From positions 2,509,178-2,573,177 of the forward strand of contig WNKI01000001.1 in assembly GCA_015350385.1 (NCBI GenBank): a stretch of DNA of 64,000 nucleotides. The letters are read 5' to 3'. The position numbers and the translations under genes are program-made. Positions within the stretch are counted from its first letter, which is position 1; each line of letters starts with the position of its first letter. The DNA comes from Aculops lycopersici. Lineage: Eukaryota; Arthropoda; Arachnida; Trombidiformes; Eriophyidae. This document shows positions 40,095 to 54,000 of this stretch, one piece after another. The notes under the pieces were generated by a model. That model saw only the letters and a list, made by a program, of their open reading frames with translations. It did not search any database and was not told the origin of the DNA.

Positions 40095-43000
40095 CTAGTG
40101 AGAATCAGCAATGGTGCAAAACTCAACACGGCATTAGTGGTATCATCAGTAGTCATGCTGTGAGTAGCAGCAGCAAGTACTTGCGTCTAGTGGTATAGTT
40201 TACCGATCATCTTTTCGCACTCAAAATGTTTGATGTATGCTTTCACTTCAGGAAAAACTCGCGGCGATGATCATTAGAAGCGTTAGCCGGCAAAGATACA
40301 TTAGCTTATCAAGGCGACTGCTCGTCTAGCGAAGTCATATCAATTCTCTTGCTAGTTTCTCCAGTGCCCTAGACAAATAGACGACACATTGATCGAATCA
40401 TGGAGTCGTGGATGGATGTGAAGATTTGATCATAATAATCTAAAAATTTGACTTTTTTGCGAAATCCTACGGAACCTCGTGAAATTTGGCCTCAATCTCA
40501 AGGCTCTGAGCTCAGTTTTTTCATCGATGGCGTATATTTTCGTTGTGGATCTTGCCGCTGCTACCATTACTGCCACTACTATAGTTGATGTTGGTTTTTT
40601 ACCCCTGCTAATGTTACCACTAACGCAAAACGATTACATGTCTCGTTGCCCGCTCAGGGAAATAGAGACATCAAAAACTATTACTATCACATGAAGCCTC
40701 GGAGTGGAAAAAGTCAGCTTGGTTGGGCGTTCAGCACTAGCGTTAGGTTGGCATCATACTTTGCTCGCGTGGATATGCAACGATTAAACTATAACATGCT
40801 CAATATGAAGCGAGTTATGCAATTTAACTCAACTCACTCGTGCAAGGGGCAATAGCAACGATGGATGTCAAAACTTGCTCCCTGTCTTCCCTCTTGCTTA
40901 GCCTAAAGTTTACTCTAGCTCCTAATGCTGTCGCCTTCTACCACTCAAAGACTTGTTAGAATTTGTTCATTTTGTCAGCCGCTAAAATCGGAGTTGCATT
41001 GAAGTGTTGCCATCAAATGAGCGAGTCTCGGGATAACAATAGCCTCTCTAATACATCGATGCAGCTTGCAACTCCATCTCTTCCTCCTCCTCCTTCTTCC
41101 TCATATTAAAGGGTCCGCGAATGATTGAGTGAGTGGAGGCAACGAGAGAGCCACACAGAGACGAGCCGCCAATGCAAGCTTTCGTAGACAAGCTAACGAG
41201 AGCTCGATGGATTGCACATGATATGCATTAGTGCAACACTTGATACGAGTCTCCTATTTCCTATTCCATAACCCAAACAACAATAGCTATGTGGTAATGT
41301 TCGGGCTAACTTGTCGTGTCTTTATCCGTCTCTTTGAATATGCACACCACTTGGATGTGATTTCCCCACGAAGATATTTGTTTCAGTCTCGTTTCTTCAA
41401 TCTCATGCACAACAAATCTAAATCTAAATCCTCATCTCATATCTCATCCCTGACCTAATGAATGCATGCATGGCAGAGCACATTTCTACTTCTTCCTCCT
41501 CATCTACACACTTGACTCGGTCAGTAATTGTTGTGTGAACAACAATACGTCGTTGATCTCGAATCATCTCTTTGGATGTCGTGCACTCTGAACTGTGACT
41601 TAGCCTCAAGTGTTTCCCTATGAAGCTCCATGTTGAGTCACTCTCTTCATCATCGAGACATTAGACACTATTCTTTGTTGTTGTGTCTATGTCAAGTCTC
41701 CTCTGTTCTTAAGTCGAGTAGTTTCTGATCTCGCAACTTTTATCGTATCTTAAACTGTTATGCTATCCACATCTTCCTTCTTTTCTTGAGGTTTCCCTCT
41801 TTGTTACAGTCGAACTATCAGCTTGAAGCCACGAAACCATGACTATTTGTGTGATAATCTGTCATATGCCACCACTCGAAGAGTAGCCAGGCTATTCTCT
41901 CCAAGTTGACATCATTCAGTTTCCTAGTTGGCTAATTTGAGGCAACGCTGATTGCATTTATGTCAACAAAAATTATAAATCTCTCCTTGCAGTAGCGATG
42001 GATGAAAGATCACGTCACAAAGAGAGACATTTCAGATGTTTTCTGAATTTGAGATTCATCTATGAACTTGGGATATTGTCTCATTGTCTTTTTTCTAAAC
42101 CTTAATAATAAGATCAGATTCTTCTTGTTTGATTGGGATGAACAGTGCGACGAAAAGATTTCCGTCCAATTAACACAGGGACGAATTTTTCAGCCCTTTA
42201 GAGTTCGCTGAAAAGTTCGCTCGTTTCGGATTGACGACCGATAGATTGGAGCGCTCCGGTTGAGTTTACGTCACATTCAGCATAATTCATACCCGCTAGA
42301 TAAGATTGATTCGGGTATGGCGACCGAATGCTGCAACACGCAAATAAATACGAGGAATCAGCTGTTACTCTGAGGTGAAAATCATATATTCGCTGGATGA
42401 GCAACAAGTCATTTTTGAGTCTGGTTTGCGATTAGACATCAGATTTTTTGAACACATTCGAATTCGAATTGTTAAATCGACTTGGCCAAATGCAATAGCA
42501 GCCATTGAAACAAAAACCGACGTAAGTAAATCCTTCTCAAATTTAGCTCTCACACAAAAGGCAGCCAAATGGAAACCAATCAAATATTGAAAATATTGAA
42601 CTAGTATTGCCAGTTTGATGAAACACAATCCAGCTAGTCGCCAACTCGGTTCAACTTTCACCTCCTTGCTCAAACGCTGCCGCCACTGTGGCTACCATCG
42701 CGGCCAAAAAGGTTAGTTGATGGTTGAGCAATAAGATTTGTCCATTGGCCACAACCACCACCACCACTGGCCATTACGGAGATTCAAGCGAGCCACCACT
42801 AGCGGTCATTCCAAGTGACCACCACCACCACCACCGAGCAGCTAAATCAAACTGCTCGTCAATATTTGCTCGTTGACTCACAACGAGTACAATCCGCTGA
42901 TATTCAGCGCGAAATGAGAGCCAGTCTGTTCGACTTGGCTGCTAGTTCGTTTTATTTGAGAGTTAGGGAGACCTTGTGACGTCAACAGCGACAAGCAGGA

Positions 43001-43476
43001 GGAGAGGAGAGGATAGAATTGGAGGCACGCGAGCACCCCGAGAGTTAAGTGGTCAAATCGGACATTCGAGTTAATTGAATTGTTGTGGCCGCCCCTCAAA
43101 GTAAAGTCTCGGCTTTCAGTTAGTGGTAGTTGGAGGCTCGCGAATGGTAACATGCAAGTCACAATAGCGGCCAGGAGAGTGGACAAGAGAAGGAAAAGTT
43201 TTGTTTGCTTTCTTTATATTTCAGATCGAGACAGCTAAAACCAGAACCAAAGCAACCACATTGAGGTCTCATAATTCACTCTCTCCCTCAAGTGGCCAAC
43301 TCGAGTTGGCACATTTGCCGACCCTCTATGGTTTTCCAGTGCCAGTTCCAAATGGGGCGCCCAAGTGAGTGGCGGCTAGCTTGCTTTGAAGCTTTGTAGT
43401 GGCTAGATCTGAAGCGTTGGAGAGTGGTTGCGGACATTGGGAAGTTGATGGCCGGTTGGTCGGATTGAATGGCAGC

Positions 43477-43506
43477 GAGAGAGAGAGAGAGAGAGAGGGG
43501 GGGGGG
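43477..43506. repeat. (GA)n followed by a G10 run
   Basis: Ten GA dinucleotides run directly into ten G. A homopurine tract of this kind can slip during replication and is prone to assembly error. Confidence 0.8.
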
Positions 43507-45631
43507 AGAGAAGTTGTAGTGGAAAAGCGAGAAAGCACTAAATGTCCGTCCGATACAATTGACCGCAAGTAAGTCAATGAAATGAAATTTAAAGCATCGG
43601 AGATTGAATGGCTACTGTTTCCTATGACTCTTTCTGTAGCCAAAACAATGGTGTTGAAATAAGCTAACGACCACGAGAACACGACGACTGCAGCCCTACG
43701 AGGGAAACTTGAACAAACACATTCTCTCTCCCTCTCCCATACTTTAACGTCAACTTTGGCTTTAGTCTCTCGCACAACCAAGTCAATTGGCGGCAGTTAT
43801 CAAGTAGCTACCGTTAGTCGGCAACAACCACCACTTCGATAAGAGAGAATCGCTAAACCGGAACCCACAAATCCAACATCAATGACCATGTTGGTCTTTT
43901 ACTTTTCCTGTTATCGAGTTGACAAAAGACAACTAGCACGTTGAGTAGTTGTATTATTGGTTTTCGAGAAGCAACAACAGAAGATAAAAGAGGGGAAGAA
44001 TAGAACAAGAGATCAGCCTAAGCGATCGATTAATCAATAAAAATCAATTCCAACAATTGATGTGACTCTTGCCATGAGTCTTTATGGGTTTTGGTCAAGT
44101 TGGTTTCGCACTCGGCACCATCTCACTTTGTTCTCGTCGCAGGAAACGACTTGAGCTTGTGGCTTGTTGTTGTGGTGAGAAGGCCGATGAGCAATGGGCG
44201 CGAGTTGGGTGCTCGTGTAGAGTGACACCATTGATTCGAACAATCACAGCAACGCCAACAACAGACACTGAAACCAGAATCGTAGTTGAGTCTATTTTGA
44301 GGCCAACAATAGACGACTTGTTATATGGCTTCACGATATGGATCTAGTTGTGTACATCGTGATTCAAAATGCAATTTATAGAGCAAAGATTTGATTGTTA
44401 AGTTGACTTTTTAAGCCTCTAGTCCATTGACAAATAAGAGATTTGCTCCGCTAGCGCCGCCACCGCTTGTCTAGTTTACAGCACAAAAAACCACCAGTTC
44501 CGTTGTGATCTTGAGCAAGTATTACTTGCAAGCTCATTTATCAATCGAGGCGAAATAATAAATCGATCAATCCATTGGTTTGCTTTGCTCTTGTTGGCTA
44601 GTAAGATCGACCAGGGAATGAAAAGAACAGCAAATAGACCGAGAGAAAAAAACTCAACTAGAGCGGAATAAGTGAGAGATCGATTGGCCTCGAGTCGCGC
44701 GGTCAAGTATTGCACGCTTTCTATGAGCAACCGGAATTGAGTGGAAGTCTATGAATAGAACGAAGTCAATGGACGAGCACTAGACTTGAGACAAATCGAT
44801 TCAGTTGCGGCTAAGAACAAGACAAATGACACTACTGCTACTACTGCCTACTTACCCACTTACTGACTACTAAAATAAACTCCCTTGCCCAGTTACTTTA
44901 ATCCAAATGACAGGCAACATAATCATAGAGGTTGAAGTTGCGGTTAGAGGCTGGCCATAGAGATTGTTGTTGCAACCAATAACCAAAGACCAAAGTTGTT
45001 ATCATCATCATCATCATGATTACTATTATTACTATTACCACAACAACCACACAATCAAAACATACAATGTGTGTTATCAATTCTCTACCTCCTTTTGGCT
45101 CATGTTGTTTCAACCACCGACTTTTGCCGGAACAATATGGTTGCTCACCAGACCAACTCTTGGGTTGAGCACTTACTCGCGTGTCATTAATCAATGGTGG
45201 TGTGGCCCCATTGTGAGATTAAGTTTAGCGGCGGCGACGGCCTTAGTTGCGGCAAAGTGGTTGCCGCTCGTCGTGTCTATATGTCTAGTTTGTTGCCACA
45301 ACCAACACTTAATCCGCAGTTTCATTTGGAGGTGAAAGAGCCAGAGAAGGAAACAACAACAGTAGGAGCAATAACAAAAAACTATCGCCTATCTGTCGCC
45401 CTATAGAGGGCAAATTTTGCATGCATGTTGGCCAAGTTCGCACGCAGGCTCAAATTTTGGTGCCGCCCAAGTTTTAGCATTTAGTTTTTAACATTAATTT
45501 TGACTTGAATTTATCATACAGAACGCAACACTATCTCTCTTTGCTAAATGCGGATGATGCCTCCAATTTTAAACAAACGAACTTGATACATACGAGGAAG
45601 GAAAATTAGTGTGTTTGCAATGATACTCTCT

Positions 45632-48600
45632 TACCTGCCGCCACCGCCGCTCCTGCTGCTACTCTCACACACAAATACCTCCAACACTTTGAGCGAATAA
45701 GGTTGAGGTGGCACCAAGGTATTACAGGTAAATTTGTATGTGCGTCTGCTGCAGAAAAACGTGATGCCGACGCCTTGAAAAAAGTGCGTGCCGAACCAAT
45801 CGGCCGATTAGAATCTCGTCATCATCATCGTATTGTATTGCATTGCAACATTTAGCTCAATCTTATAAACTTACAAGTTACTCTTACCTTTCAAATACAT
45901 ATGCTAACTATACGAACAACAGGTGATATTATAATATATTGTTGTTGGCAGATGGAAGTGGAATCTAAGCTTTCATCTGTTACCGCAATGGAGCGCAGAG
46001 TTTCCGAGAATTACAGGCACGATATCGCAGTCATTATTTCAGGTTTCAGGTGAGAGGAGAGTTTACAGGCGCAAATGGTGTGTTGATACCAAACAATATC
46101 GTTGCTTTGCTTGTATGAATTCAAAAGGATTCAACAATAAAAGCTCTACTACGGCCCAAATTGTTGCAGTTGATGTAATCGAGCCACATGCAACAACCAC
46201 CGAGCTATCATGATTCCCATGATGATTGTATTTTTTGTGAATCCTGTAAGATGCCAGGTCGAGATCATGACGCTCAAAGGTTTATACTAAAACTTAAGAG
46301 GAAGCATGTTTTAGTTGCATTGAATGATGCTGTCTTGTTTTCCTTGTATCTTTGTAGGAGCTGATCAGATTTAATCACTAAAACAAGACCACAATCTTGG
46401 GCGTTTTCTATCTCAATACATCTGGTCTCACTCTTCTCGGATAAGCAATTTAATTGAGAATAGAAGTAGAGAGAGAGAGAGAGAGGAAGAAATAGACCAA
46501 ACTACCGAGGATACTACTGAGTTTTAATTAGTTCAATCTGTAAAAACAAAACACTGGCTAAAGAAAAACGGTAACACGACTTGCGAAAGTGCGATCGCAT
46601 CCATGACGTAACCGCACCAAATGCTTAGATTGAATTCTAATTCGAATTGAATGTTTATTCGATTGGGTCTCCGATACGAAAAGCCACTTCTACTTTGTGG
46701 CAAAGAGAGTGACCATCGATAAGCGTGACAAAGTGACTCTATCAATAACTGGGATGGGGAATTGGATTCACTCAAACCTGAGATCGAGCTCTAGCCTCTC
46801 GGACGAGATGGGTGCAAACTTGTTTGAGTCTCGTCAGCTGATCATCTCTCTTGCTCACAAGCTTTCAATATAACCTCAAACTGGAATCATCTAGATTGAT
46901 TTGATTAATCCGATCGATTTGGTCTATAATCCAGTCAATCGGCTTCAGTATCTCTGACGGTTGCGGTTACGTCGATGCCCATGAGCATAGTTGCCGGCCA
47001 CCACCACAACCACCAGGTGATTCCAGACACTCAGCCGATCGTTTGATTCACTTTGTGGTTGTTGGTAAAGGCGGTGGTAGTGCTAAAAGCTAATAGAAGG
47101 TAGACTTGAAATGAGACAGTTACCAATCTCATCGACAATCAATTCATTTGAAATTGATAGATCGACCAGGTAATTTGTTCAAGTTTCTCCCGTCTCCCCA
47201 AATCATAGTTTAAACTTGTTGGTTAACAACTTAAATTCGACAACAACATCCAATCAGACCACCTAACTTGAGCGGGATGAGAGCCACCCAAATCTAATCT
47301 TTCAAAGTTGCGGTTAGTTGGAAATTTGAAGACTAGAGGATAGAAAGACTACAAGACGAGACGAGACGTGAAACGCTCAGAGCCAAGTGAGCATCGAGCG
47401 GCAACCAATTAATCGACTTTTCATTGGTGACCAAGAGAAATCTTGTAAACATCTGCTCTGAATCTCAATCGTTTTTTACATTCGGATTGCCAACTGCATC
47501 CTTCCCTTTTCTAATAGAAACACCGATACCATTCACTTATCGGGCTCGACCGCCAGGTTGTTGTCTGATAAATCTTTCTCAGGTGTAAGCTAGATAGTGT
47601 CCTCTTGAGGAGTGAGTTTGCGTTTGGTCTAAAACTCTTGGTAACATGTTACAGTGTCTCGTCTGTAGAGGTACTAAATGTTGTCGTGTTTGTTGCTTCA
47701 GTAATAAAGAAAAGCTTGCTTACAAGTTGCAACACGATAGGCTATAGGACACGAAGTGAGCCAAACCAAATTTTACTCGCCGTTTTACTACCAAAATAAT
47801 TATCATAAAGTTGGGCGATATGAGTTGGATGCGCACGACGCTCGGCGTATCAATTGGCTAGCGTTCCAAGTTTTAATTCACCATTTGACTTGGTCCAAAA
47901 CATGAATCGAGTTTTTGAATTTGTAACCACAACTCGAGCTGCTCAACTAAAGTTGCAAAAACTCAAGACGAGAATTTGCAAGTGCAAAAGCATTAGCCGC
48001 TAGGAGGGCGGCAAAATGAGAGACCATTGATCATGTATCGGATGAGCATCTAATGTTATCGACACTTTGTTGCTGTTGCTAGACGAGTAAGCGAGTCAAA
48101 GAAGCCGACGCAAACCAGGATTCCTAGCTTAACGTTTAGCTAGGAACGAATAGGCGAGTTGCAGTTTGTGATACCAAACACTAGGGAGTGAGCCTTAAAT
48201 ATTGCTAGCCAGTCAGCCGACTTGCCTTTTCAATTTTGCAACAATTTACGTTGGCAGCTCGGTGGTTGTTGTTGTTGTGGTTGTGGTTGCCGACGCGCTC
48301 AGCGGGTATGGTTGCATTGGTTCGAAAGCCAACATGCCCACTCGAGCTCAAGCTAAAGTTGAGGCTCAGGCTCTGGAGTGTGAACAGGCACATTAGTCAA
48401 GCGCAACTCCAGGTGATACCGATGCTGATGTTGATGCTCACACTTTATTGGCAGCAGCAACAGTAGTAACCACCCCAGTTGGCCTATGTTCATGCCTGTT
48501 TTCGTGTTTTGATTGTGGAATTGTGTTAGCCAGCCTGCTAGCCGGATAGTCAGTATCTCAAAGAGATAGAGAGATGCTACAATTTGATAACAATACCAAC

Positions 48601-49375
48601 AAGTTGTTTGCTGGTTGGTCGGACTGCTTCCACTTCACTTAGTACAATAACAACAACTACTACTACGTCTACACCTAAAAGGAGAGCAAATCATCACAAT
48701 ACGCTTGGTGCGAGTGCAGGTACATTCTTCCTCACCTTACCTGTCCAAGTTTCGCCAGCGAAAGCGCGCGCGCCTATCTAGCTCCACTTGTCGGCGGCTC
48801 CCGTATCAAGCGGTGTGAAAAATTAACAAGAGCTGCCAGCTGCTTGCTCACTTACCTGCTGGCCATTTCAATTGAGCGACCGTCTTGGGCAACAGATGCT
48901 CGTTTGTCTGCTTGAGATTTGAGTAGAAGCACAAGTGGTTGGTGCCATTGTCATAGTTATCATTATGCTAACCACTCGAGTCATCTCCATCCTCAGTGTT
49001 GCCACTGTTGCGGCTGCATTCTGCAACGACCCAGGTGAGGTAGAGTCGCCTTCAATATTTCCATTATTCATTCACAAGACCAACCTGCGGCACGACATGT
49101 GTCGACAGAGTAGGAGGTAGCAGTGTAGCAGGTAATTGCCCCAAGTCCGGTGGTTGGCTTATAGTTGCAATCAAACTGCTCAAAATATGAGCGGCATCCG
49201 CCGCGCCCAGCTCAATGACCAACCACCACCTGCATTAAGAACTAGATTTCCTCTGCAGTTTTATTACATTTGTATGGCTAGAATAAAACTAATAGATAGA
49301 GAGGGAGAAATGTATTTATACAACACAAACACTTCGTCAGCTTTGAGTTGCACACATACAACTCGAACTCAGGTA
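45632..49375. promoter_or_regulatory. CAGGTR motif cluster, candidate enhancer
   Basis: By eye I count 15 CAGGTA/CAGGTG hexamers on the two strands: 45632, 45725, 45920, 46047, 47014, 47167, 47580, 48410, 48717, 48738, 48853, 49032, 49129, 49227, 49370. About 3.6 would be expected at equal base frequencies. CAGGTG is a Snail/ZEB-type E-box and CAGGTAG the Zelda site in flies. Which factor binds here is unknown. Confidence 0.35.
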
Positions 49376-50138
49376 AATAGGTGTTCTTGCGGTCATTGAA
49401 TTGTCGTTGGTCTCTCGTTTGGGTGGCAGTCAACAATTTTGCCAGTTGCTTTCTTGCTAGCTCTTTTGTTTGGCTAACCATCTCAACGAGACTCTAGTTA
49501 ATCACTTTGAACTCTGATGGCAAAATAAACTTGCCTCGTTGGTGTTCCTGTATCTCGTCATACAAACTTCATCGACCTGAAAGACCACCAAATTTTGTGG
49601 TTTGCGTTTCAAATTAGGTGAGAAATGTGTGGCCATTTCTAAATGAGCCGATTGCATGACCACACTTCAATTGGTTGCGTAGTGGAGTTTAAGAGGCGAT
49701 CTTTTCACCTCCTAAACTCCGCCACCAAACAGTCGAATTTTATACGCGAATTGGGCAAAGTTAACAACAAATTATCGCCTCTAACTACGGCGACAGAAGG
49801 CAACCAGCACACCTAAGGCAACTGAACAAACTATCGCGGCTAAAAGGTGCACCCAAAACAACTGCCTTGTAGGCTCTTTGACTTTGCTGGCTCTATTTTA
49901 CTCGCTTTCTGTCCCTCTTTCATGACACCAAAAACATCACTTATCATTCCAAGTTGAAATAATTCGTCGTCTTTTTTACCTGACAGGAAGAGAACGAAGG
50001 CCACATATAATCGGCGCAACAACAATGGCACAGTACACAAGATCCTCTAGCTATTCTCTGGTGGATACATCATCGTTAAGTTGTCCGTCTGTCCAACTAC
50101 TAGCACCTACGGCATTAGTTAATTGTACTTCTAGACTT

Positions 50139-50666
50139 TTAATTTTCATCTAGTAATTGTTCTTGTAGCTTTCTGGTTGAGAATAAATCTTGCGCCTGCT
50201 CGCGCTCTACTCTCTTAACCTTGCAAAAATCCAACACCTTCAGTGTTGGTAGCTTGAATATCACATAATGTCTATAATGTTTCCTTGTGGTTACTGGATT
50301 GTTTAGTAAACTAAGAGCTGTTAGATTTTTAAGTCCTGACAGTGGGTCAATATCACCTAGCTCCTGGACGTAGTTGTTTGTCAATATGAGTCGCTCCAAG
50401 TTGGGTATTGATTGCTCAAGGCTAGAGCTTATCTTGTAGATTCTATTATTGTTTAGTAGCAAACATTTGAGTCTAGGTAGAAGAGGGAAGTTTTCCAACT
50501 TCTTGATGCTGTTGTCAGAGAGATCAAAACAGTCGAACTGGTTCAATGTGGCTCCCAAATTTTCGATTGCATTTATCTTGAGAGCTCGCATCCGAAGTTC
50601 CCGGTCCGATGTGGCCTTGTTTGTATATTGATAGCAACTCTGAATGAGCTCCGGTGTTATCCTCAT
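50139..50666 (-). CDS. SNRPA1: U2 snRNP protein A' (U2A')
   Basis: A 175-residue leucine-rich-repeat protein of the U2 snRNP that pairs with U2B'' to bind stem-loop IV of U2 snRNA. I start at ATG 50666 (MRITPELIQSCYQYTN), which matches the conserved N-terminus; the frame is open for 70 more codons upstream but those show no conservation. Repeats run ALKINAIENLGATLNQFDCFDLSDN, LPRLKCLLLNNNRIYKI, LERLILTNNYVQELGDIDPL, LTALSLLNNPVTTRKHYRHYVI, and the LRR cap FKLPTLKVLDFCKVKRVEREQA. Human U2A' is 255 residues; the variable C-terminal tail is missing here, leaving the LRR domain. Head-to-head with UBE3C. Confidence 0.95.
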   Translation of the reverse strand: MRITPELIQSCYQYTNKATSDRELRMRALKINAIENLGATLNQFDCFDLSDNSIKKLENFPLLPRLKCLLLNNNRIYKISSSLEQSIPNLERLILTNNYVQELGDIDPLSGLKNLTALSLLNNPVTTRKHYRHYVIFKLPTLKVLDFCKVKRVEREQAQDLFSTRKLQEQLLDEN

Positions 50667-51026
50667 GTTTAATTTGGTTAATTTAATAAGTATTCGATAT
50701 AAAGTTGCAAAATTAATGATAAAAACATTGTTGCAACAATGAAGAGGTGGTCCAGTGAGCGGACCAGATGATCTTTGTTTTCGAGATTTTAGTGTGAGTG
50801 CATGTTTTGTAACAGCAGTCATAACACAAAATGAGCCTCTGTGAGCAATTTTATACTTGAAGTTGGGACAAATCATTACACTGAAGCCAGATATTGTGAT
50901 GAATCACAACCAAGCCTTATACATGTATATTCATTCAATTATTTTGCAATTTATGACAATGGCAAGTTTATATTGACTTCATATATACTACTCGACTCCT
51001 CCTGGGATCAGGGCAATATATTCATC
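50667..51026. promoter_or_regulatory. Shared divergent promoter of U2A' and UBE3C
   Basis: 360 bp separate the two start codons. The UBE3C frame is open back to 50841 without an ATG, and the U2A' frame is open across most of the interval, but neither extension shows conservation. No TATA box is evident. Confidence 0.55.
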
Positions 51027-54000
51027 ATGTCGGATTATATATATGGAAGTAGCCTGAGGGCTGCCAAGTCCAAAGCAAACTATCTCTTCGAGGGCGACTT
51101 TCGTAGGAGACCAAATCAGAATCTTGGAGGCGCCAGTAGAAGTATGGCTAGGGTGGAATTATTGCAACAAGCTGCCGAGCAGAGACAAAGCCGAGAAGAT
51201 ACCCGAAAACGAGAGCAATCTAGTTTGATAATTCAATCTCTCTGGCGCGGTTACAGTTGTCGAAAGAAGATGAGTCAAAAGATGCGAGACACATTCGATA
51301 CTACAGTTGATAAACTATCCTCGCCTGTGTCGACGAGAAGGAGTCTTCCAGCATTCGAAGCAAGCATTGATAAACTGGTCAAGGAGTTCATAGTCTACTA
51401 TCATAGTGGTCAAGATGAGACAAGGTTTAACTCCTTAATAGATATCATGCAATCGCGTAATGATATCATACTGAGGCTCAAGTTTAATAAGCCCAAAGTG
51501 TGGTTACATAGGATAAAGTGTCTTCTAAGTATTAACCTAAAGTACATCCAAAAACATGGGCTATCAACTGATGTCGTAAATTTCTCATTCTTGGAAAGAT
51601 ACACTCGCCCAAACGAAATGCTAGATGCTAAAGAATCAATAGAAGTGTGGAATTCAATGGTGATGCAAAAGTTTTATACCATCATGAGATCTCTAATAGA
51701 CTTAAGTGATAATTCACGTATCGAGGACAACCAATTGAATCATAGAATACTTGAACTAGTAGAGCGATCTCTTGATCTGGAGCCTGAATCAAATATTACC
51801 TACTCTAAAGTTTATTCCTCAACTGTATATTCATTCTACAAAGAATTTCTACGGGGTCCTTTAAGTGATAAGATGCATTCAAATTACCTGCCGAATTTGA
51901 TTGATCGAAAACCCAAACGCCTAGATCCGGGTTACATCATTGCCGAGTTCCATCGATTGCCTCCCTCGGAATCTACCCATCTCTATGAGGATTCAAGAAC
52001 TAACAATATATCGATAGAACATGAATTTGTAGATCGAGGTTGTTACGAGTCTATTTGGTTGTGCTATTCATTCGTTAGGACAGTCTACAACCGTCTTGAT
52101 GGCCTTAGTGATTTAGAGAAAGCAAGTTATGTGGGAATACTATCCAAACTCATAGGTTCAGCAGAGTATGTTACAAATATCTCGCTGATGCAAGCAGCAA
52201 ACAACGAGGAGGAACAACTTGATTCCGACACAACAACCGACGGCCTTAATTCTTCGCTTGTGCTAGCTTTTCAGTCGACTCAAAATCTGAAAGAAATCCA
52301 TATTGTGATAAGCAAGCTCATCGATCTGATTAATCACATGACTCATATTAATGGACTTAAATCAATTATATTCAATGCAGACCTCCAGTCACATATTCAA
52401 TCATCAATTGTGAAGATCTGCAACCTAATGCTAGCCCACGAGCATCTGGCTATCTTTAATTGCCGCCTCTTGTATACTGTAGCATTCAGCAGGGAATTCT
52501 CAAGATCTCTTTGGAAGAGTATTATCACCTCCACAGGTGCTAGTTTATTTGGAGCAAGTATACCAATACATCTTCAAATATCCACAGGTGAAACTATCAG
52601 TGCCGATGCATGGAAAATAATTCTCCCAAAGTTAAGGTTGTTCTGCTCACTGTGTAGCTATTTGATACCAACTTTAGATGATGCCGAGTTCTACACAGAA
52701 AAGGACGATTCGATGTTCATCGATGACAAAGATAGAACCGGAAATCATAATGAGCAATCAAGTGGATCATTTTTTGTGGACAAAGAGCTGGTTGGTATTA
52801 GTGCGACCCTGAGAGACATATGCGTCGGCTTTATCGAGGCACTGTATCAAGTTAACCGAAACTCGGTTCAACAATCGAATCTGATATTAGAGCTCAACAA
52901 TCAGCATCATGCACAGCCTATGCAAGACGAAAAGACTAGACTGTTATCCTTCGAGAAGAAGGTTTGCTTTAAGGCCTTAGTTAGATTGGTTTGCCAGCTA
53001 CATGCTAAGGACTCAAGGAAACAATACTGCCCGGAGGGACACTGGATCTGTCCGTCCGTTGTGATACCTGCGAACAAGGCAATCGACTTTCAACTTGTCA
53101 CGAGCCAACAAGGACGCCTGTTGAACCATATGACAAAGGATGACGCAAACCAAGAGAGAACGTCCTCAACACCTAGTGAGATCAAGACAGTACTCATACT
53201 TCAAGAGATTCCCTTCATCATCTCGTTCCACGATAGGGTGCAGATATTCCACCAATTATTGCGTAAGGAGAAACAAATCTACCAAACGGATAGTTATCAT
53301 TTTGGTTTACCTGGTTCGGCTATTCAAATTTCAATCAGACGCAACTACATCTATGAGGATGCGTTCGAAAAGTTATCGGCGGACAACGAGACTAATTTGA
53401 AGCAAGCTCTTAAAGTTTCCCTAATCAGCGCAGTGGGCGCTGAAGAAGCTGGAATCGATGGTGGTGGCTTGTCGAAAGAGTTTCTTGGCGAACTGCTCAA
53501 GACTGGATTTGACCCGATGCGAGGATTTTTCAAGTCAACTACCGACAATCTACTCTATCCGAATCCGTCAGCAAATGTTCTATTTGCCTCTCTACATGAA
53601 GGATACGAAATCCATTACGAATTCCTTGGGCGAATATTGGGCAAGGCCATTTTCGAGAAGATTATGGTTGAACTTCCGCTCGCAGGTTTCTTTCTCGCCA
53701 AGCTGCTAGCTTCAAAGCACTCGTCCGATGTCGACTTGCACAATTTGGAATCGCTAGACCCGGTGCTATATAAAAACTTGGTCTATCTCAAGAACTACAA
53801 GGGCGATGTTGCAGATCTCAATTTGGACTTTACAATATCAAACAACGAGTTAGGTGAGCACGAGGTGGTTGAGCTGAAACCTGGAGGCTCGAAGATACCA
53901 GTTACTAGAGAGAATAAGATTGAATATGTTCACCTGGTTGCGGACTATCGGCTCAACAAGCAAATTAGAGCACAATGTGCCGCTTTCAAGCGAGGACTCG

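Larger units (their letters stand above)
34278..50138. other. Gene desert upstream of the SIX gene (about 15.9 kb)
   Basis: No protein gene, tRNA or mobile element could be supported on either strand. Frames of 60 to 150 codons occur on both strands but none shows a known family, and most overlap another frame. The stretch holds simple repeats (ATG at 40071-40094, GA then G10 at 43477-43506, GA near 46471) and, from 45.6 to 49.4 kb, a dense set of CAGGTA/CAGGTG sites. Its position next to a developmental regulator suggests enhancers or distant 5' exons, but that is inference. Confidence 0.6.

Noticed and set aside
43326..43781. 151-codon minus-strand frame
   Set aside because: Much of it translates a GA/CT microsatellite and a G run (poly Ser-Leu and Pro), so the length is a repeat artefact.
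48202..48466. Three overlapping frames with hydrophobic Val/Leu runs
   Set aside because: The runs come from a GTTGTT/GTGGTT repeat read in different phases, not from a membrane protein.
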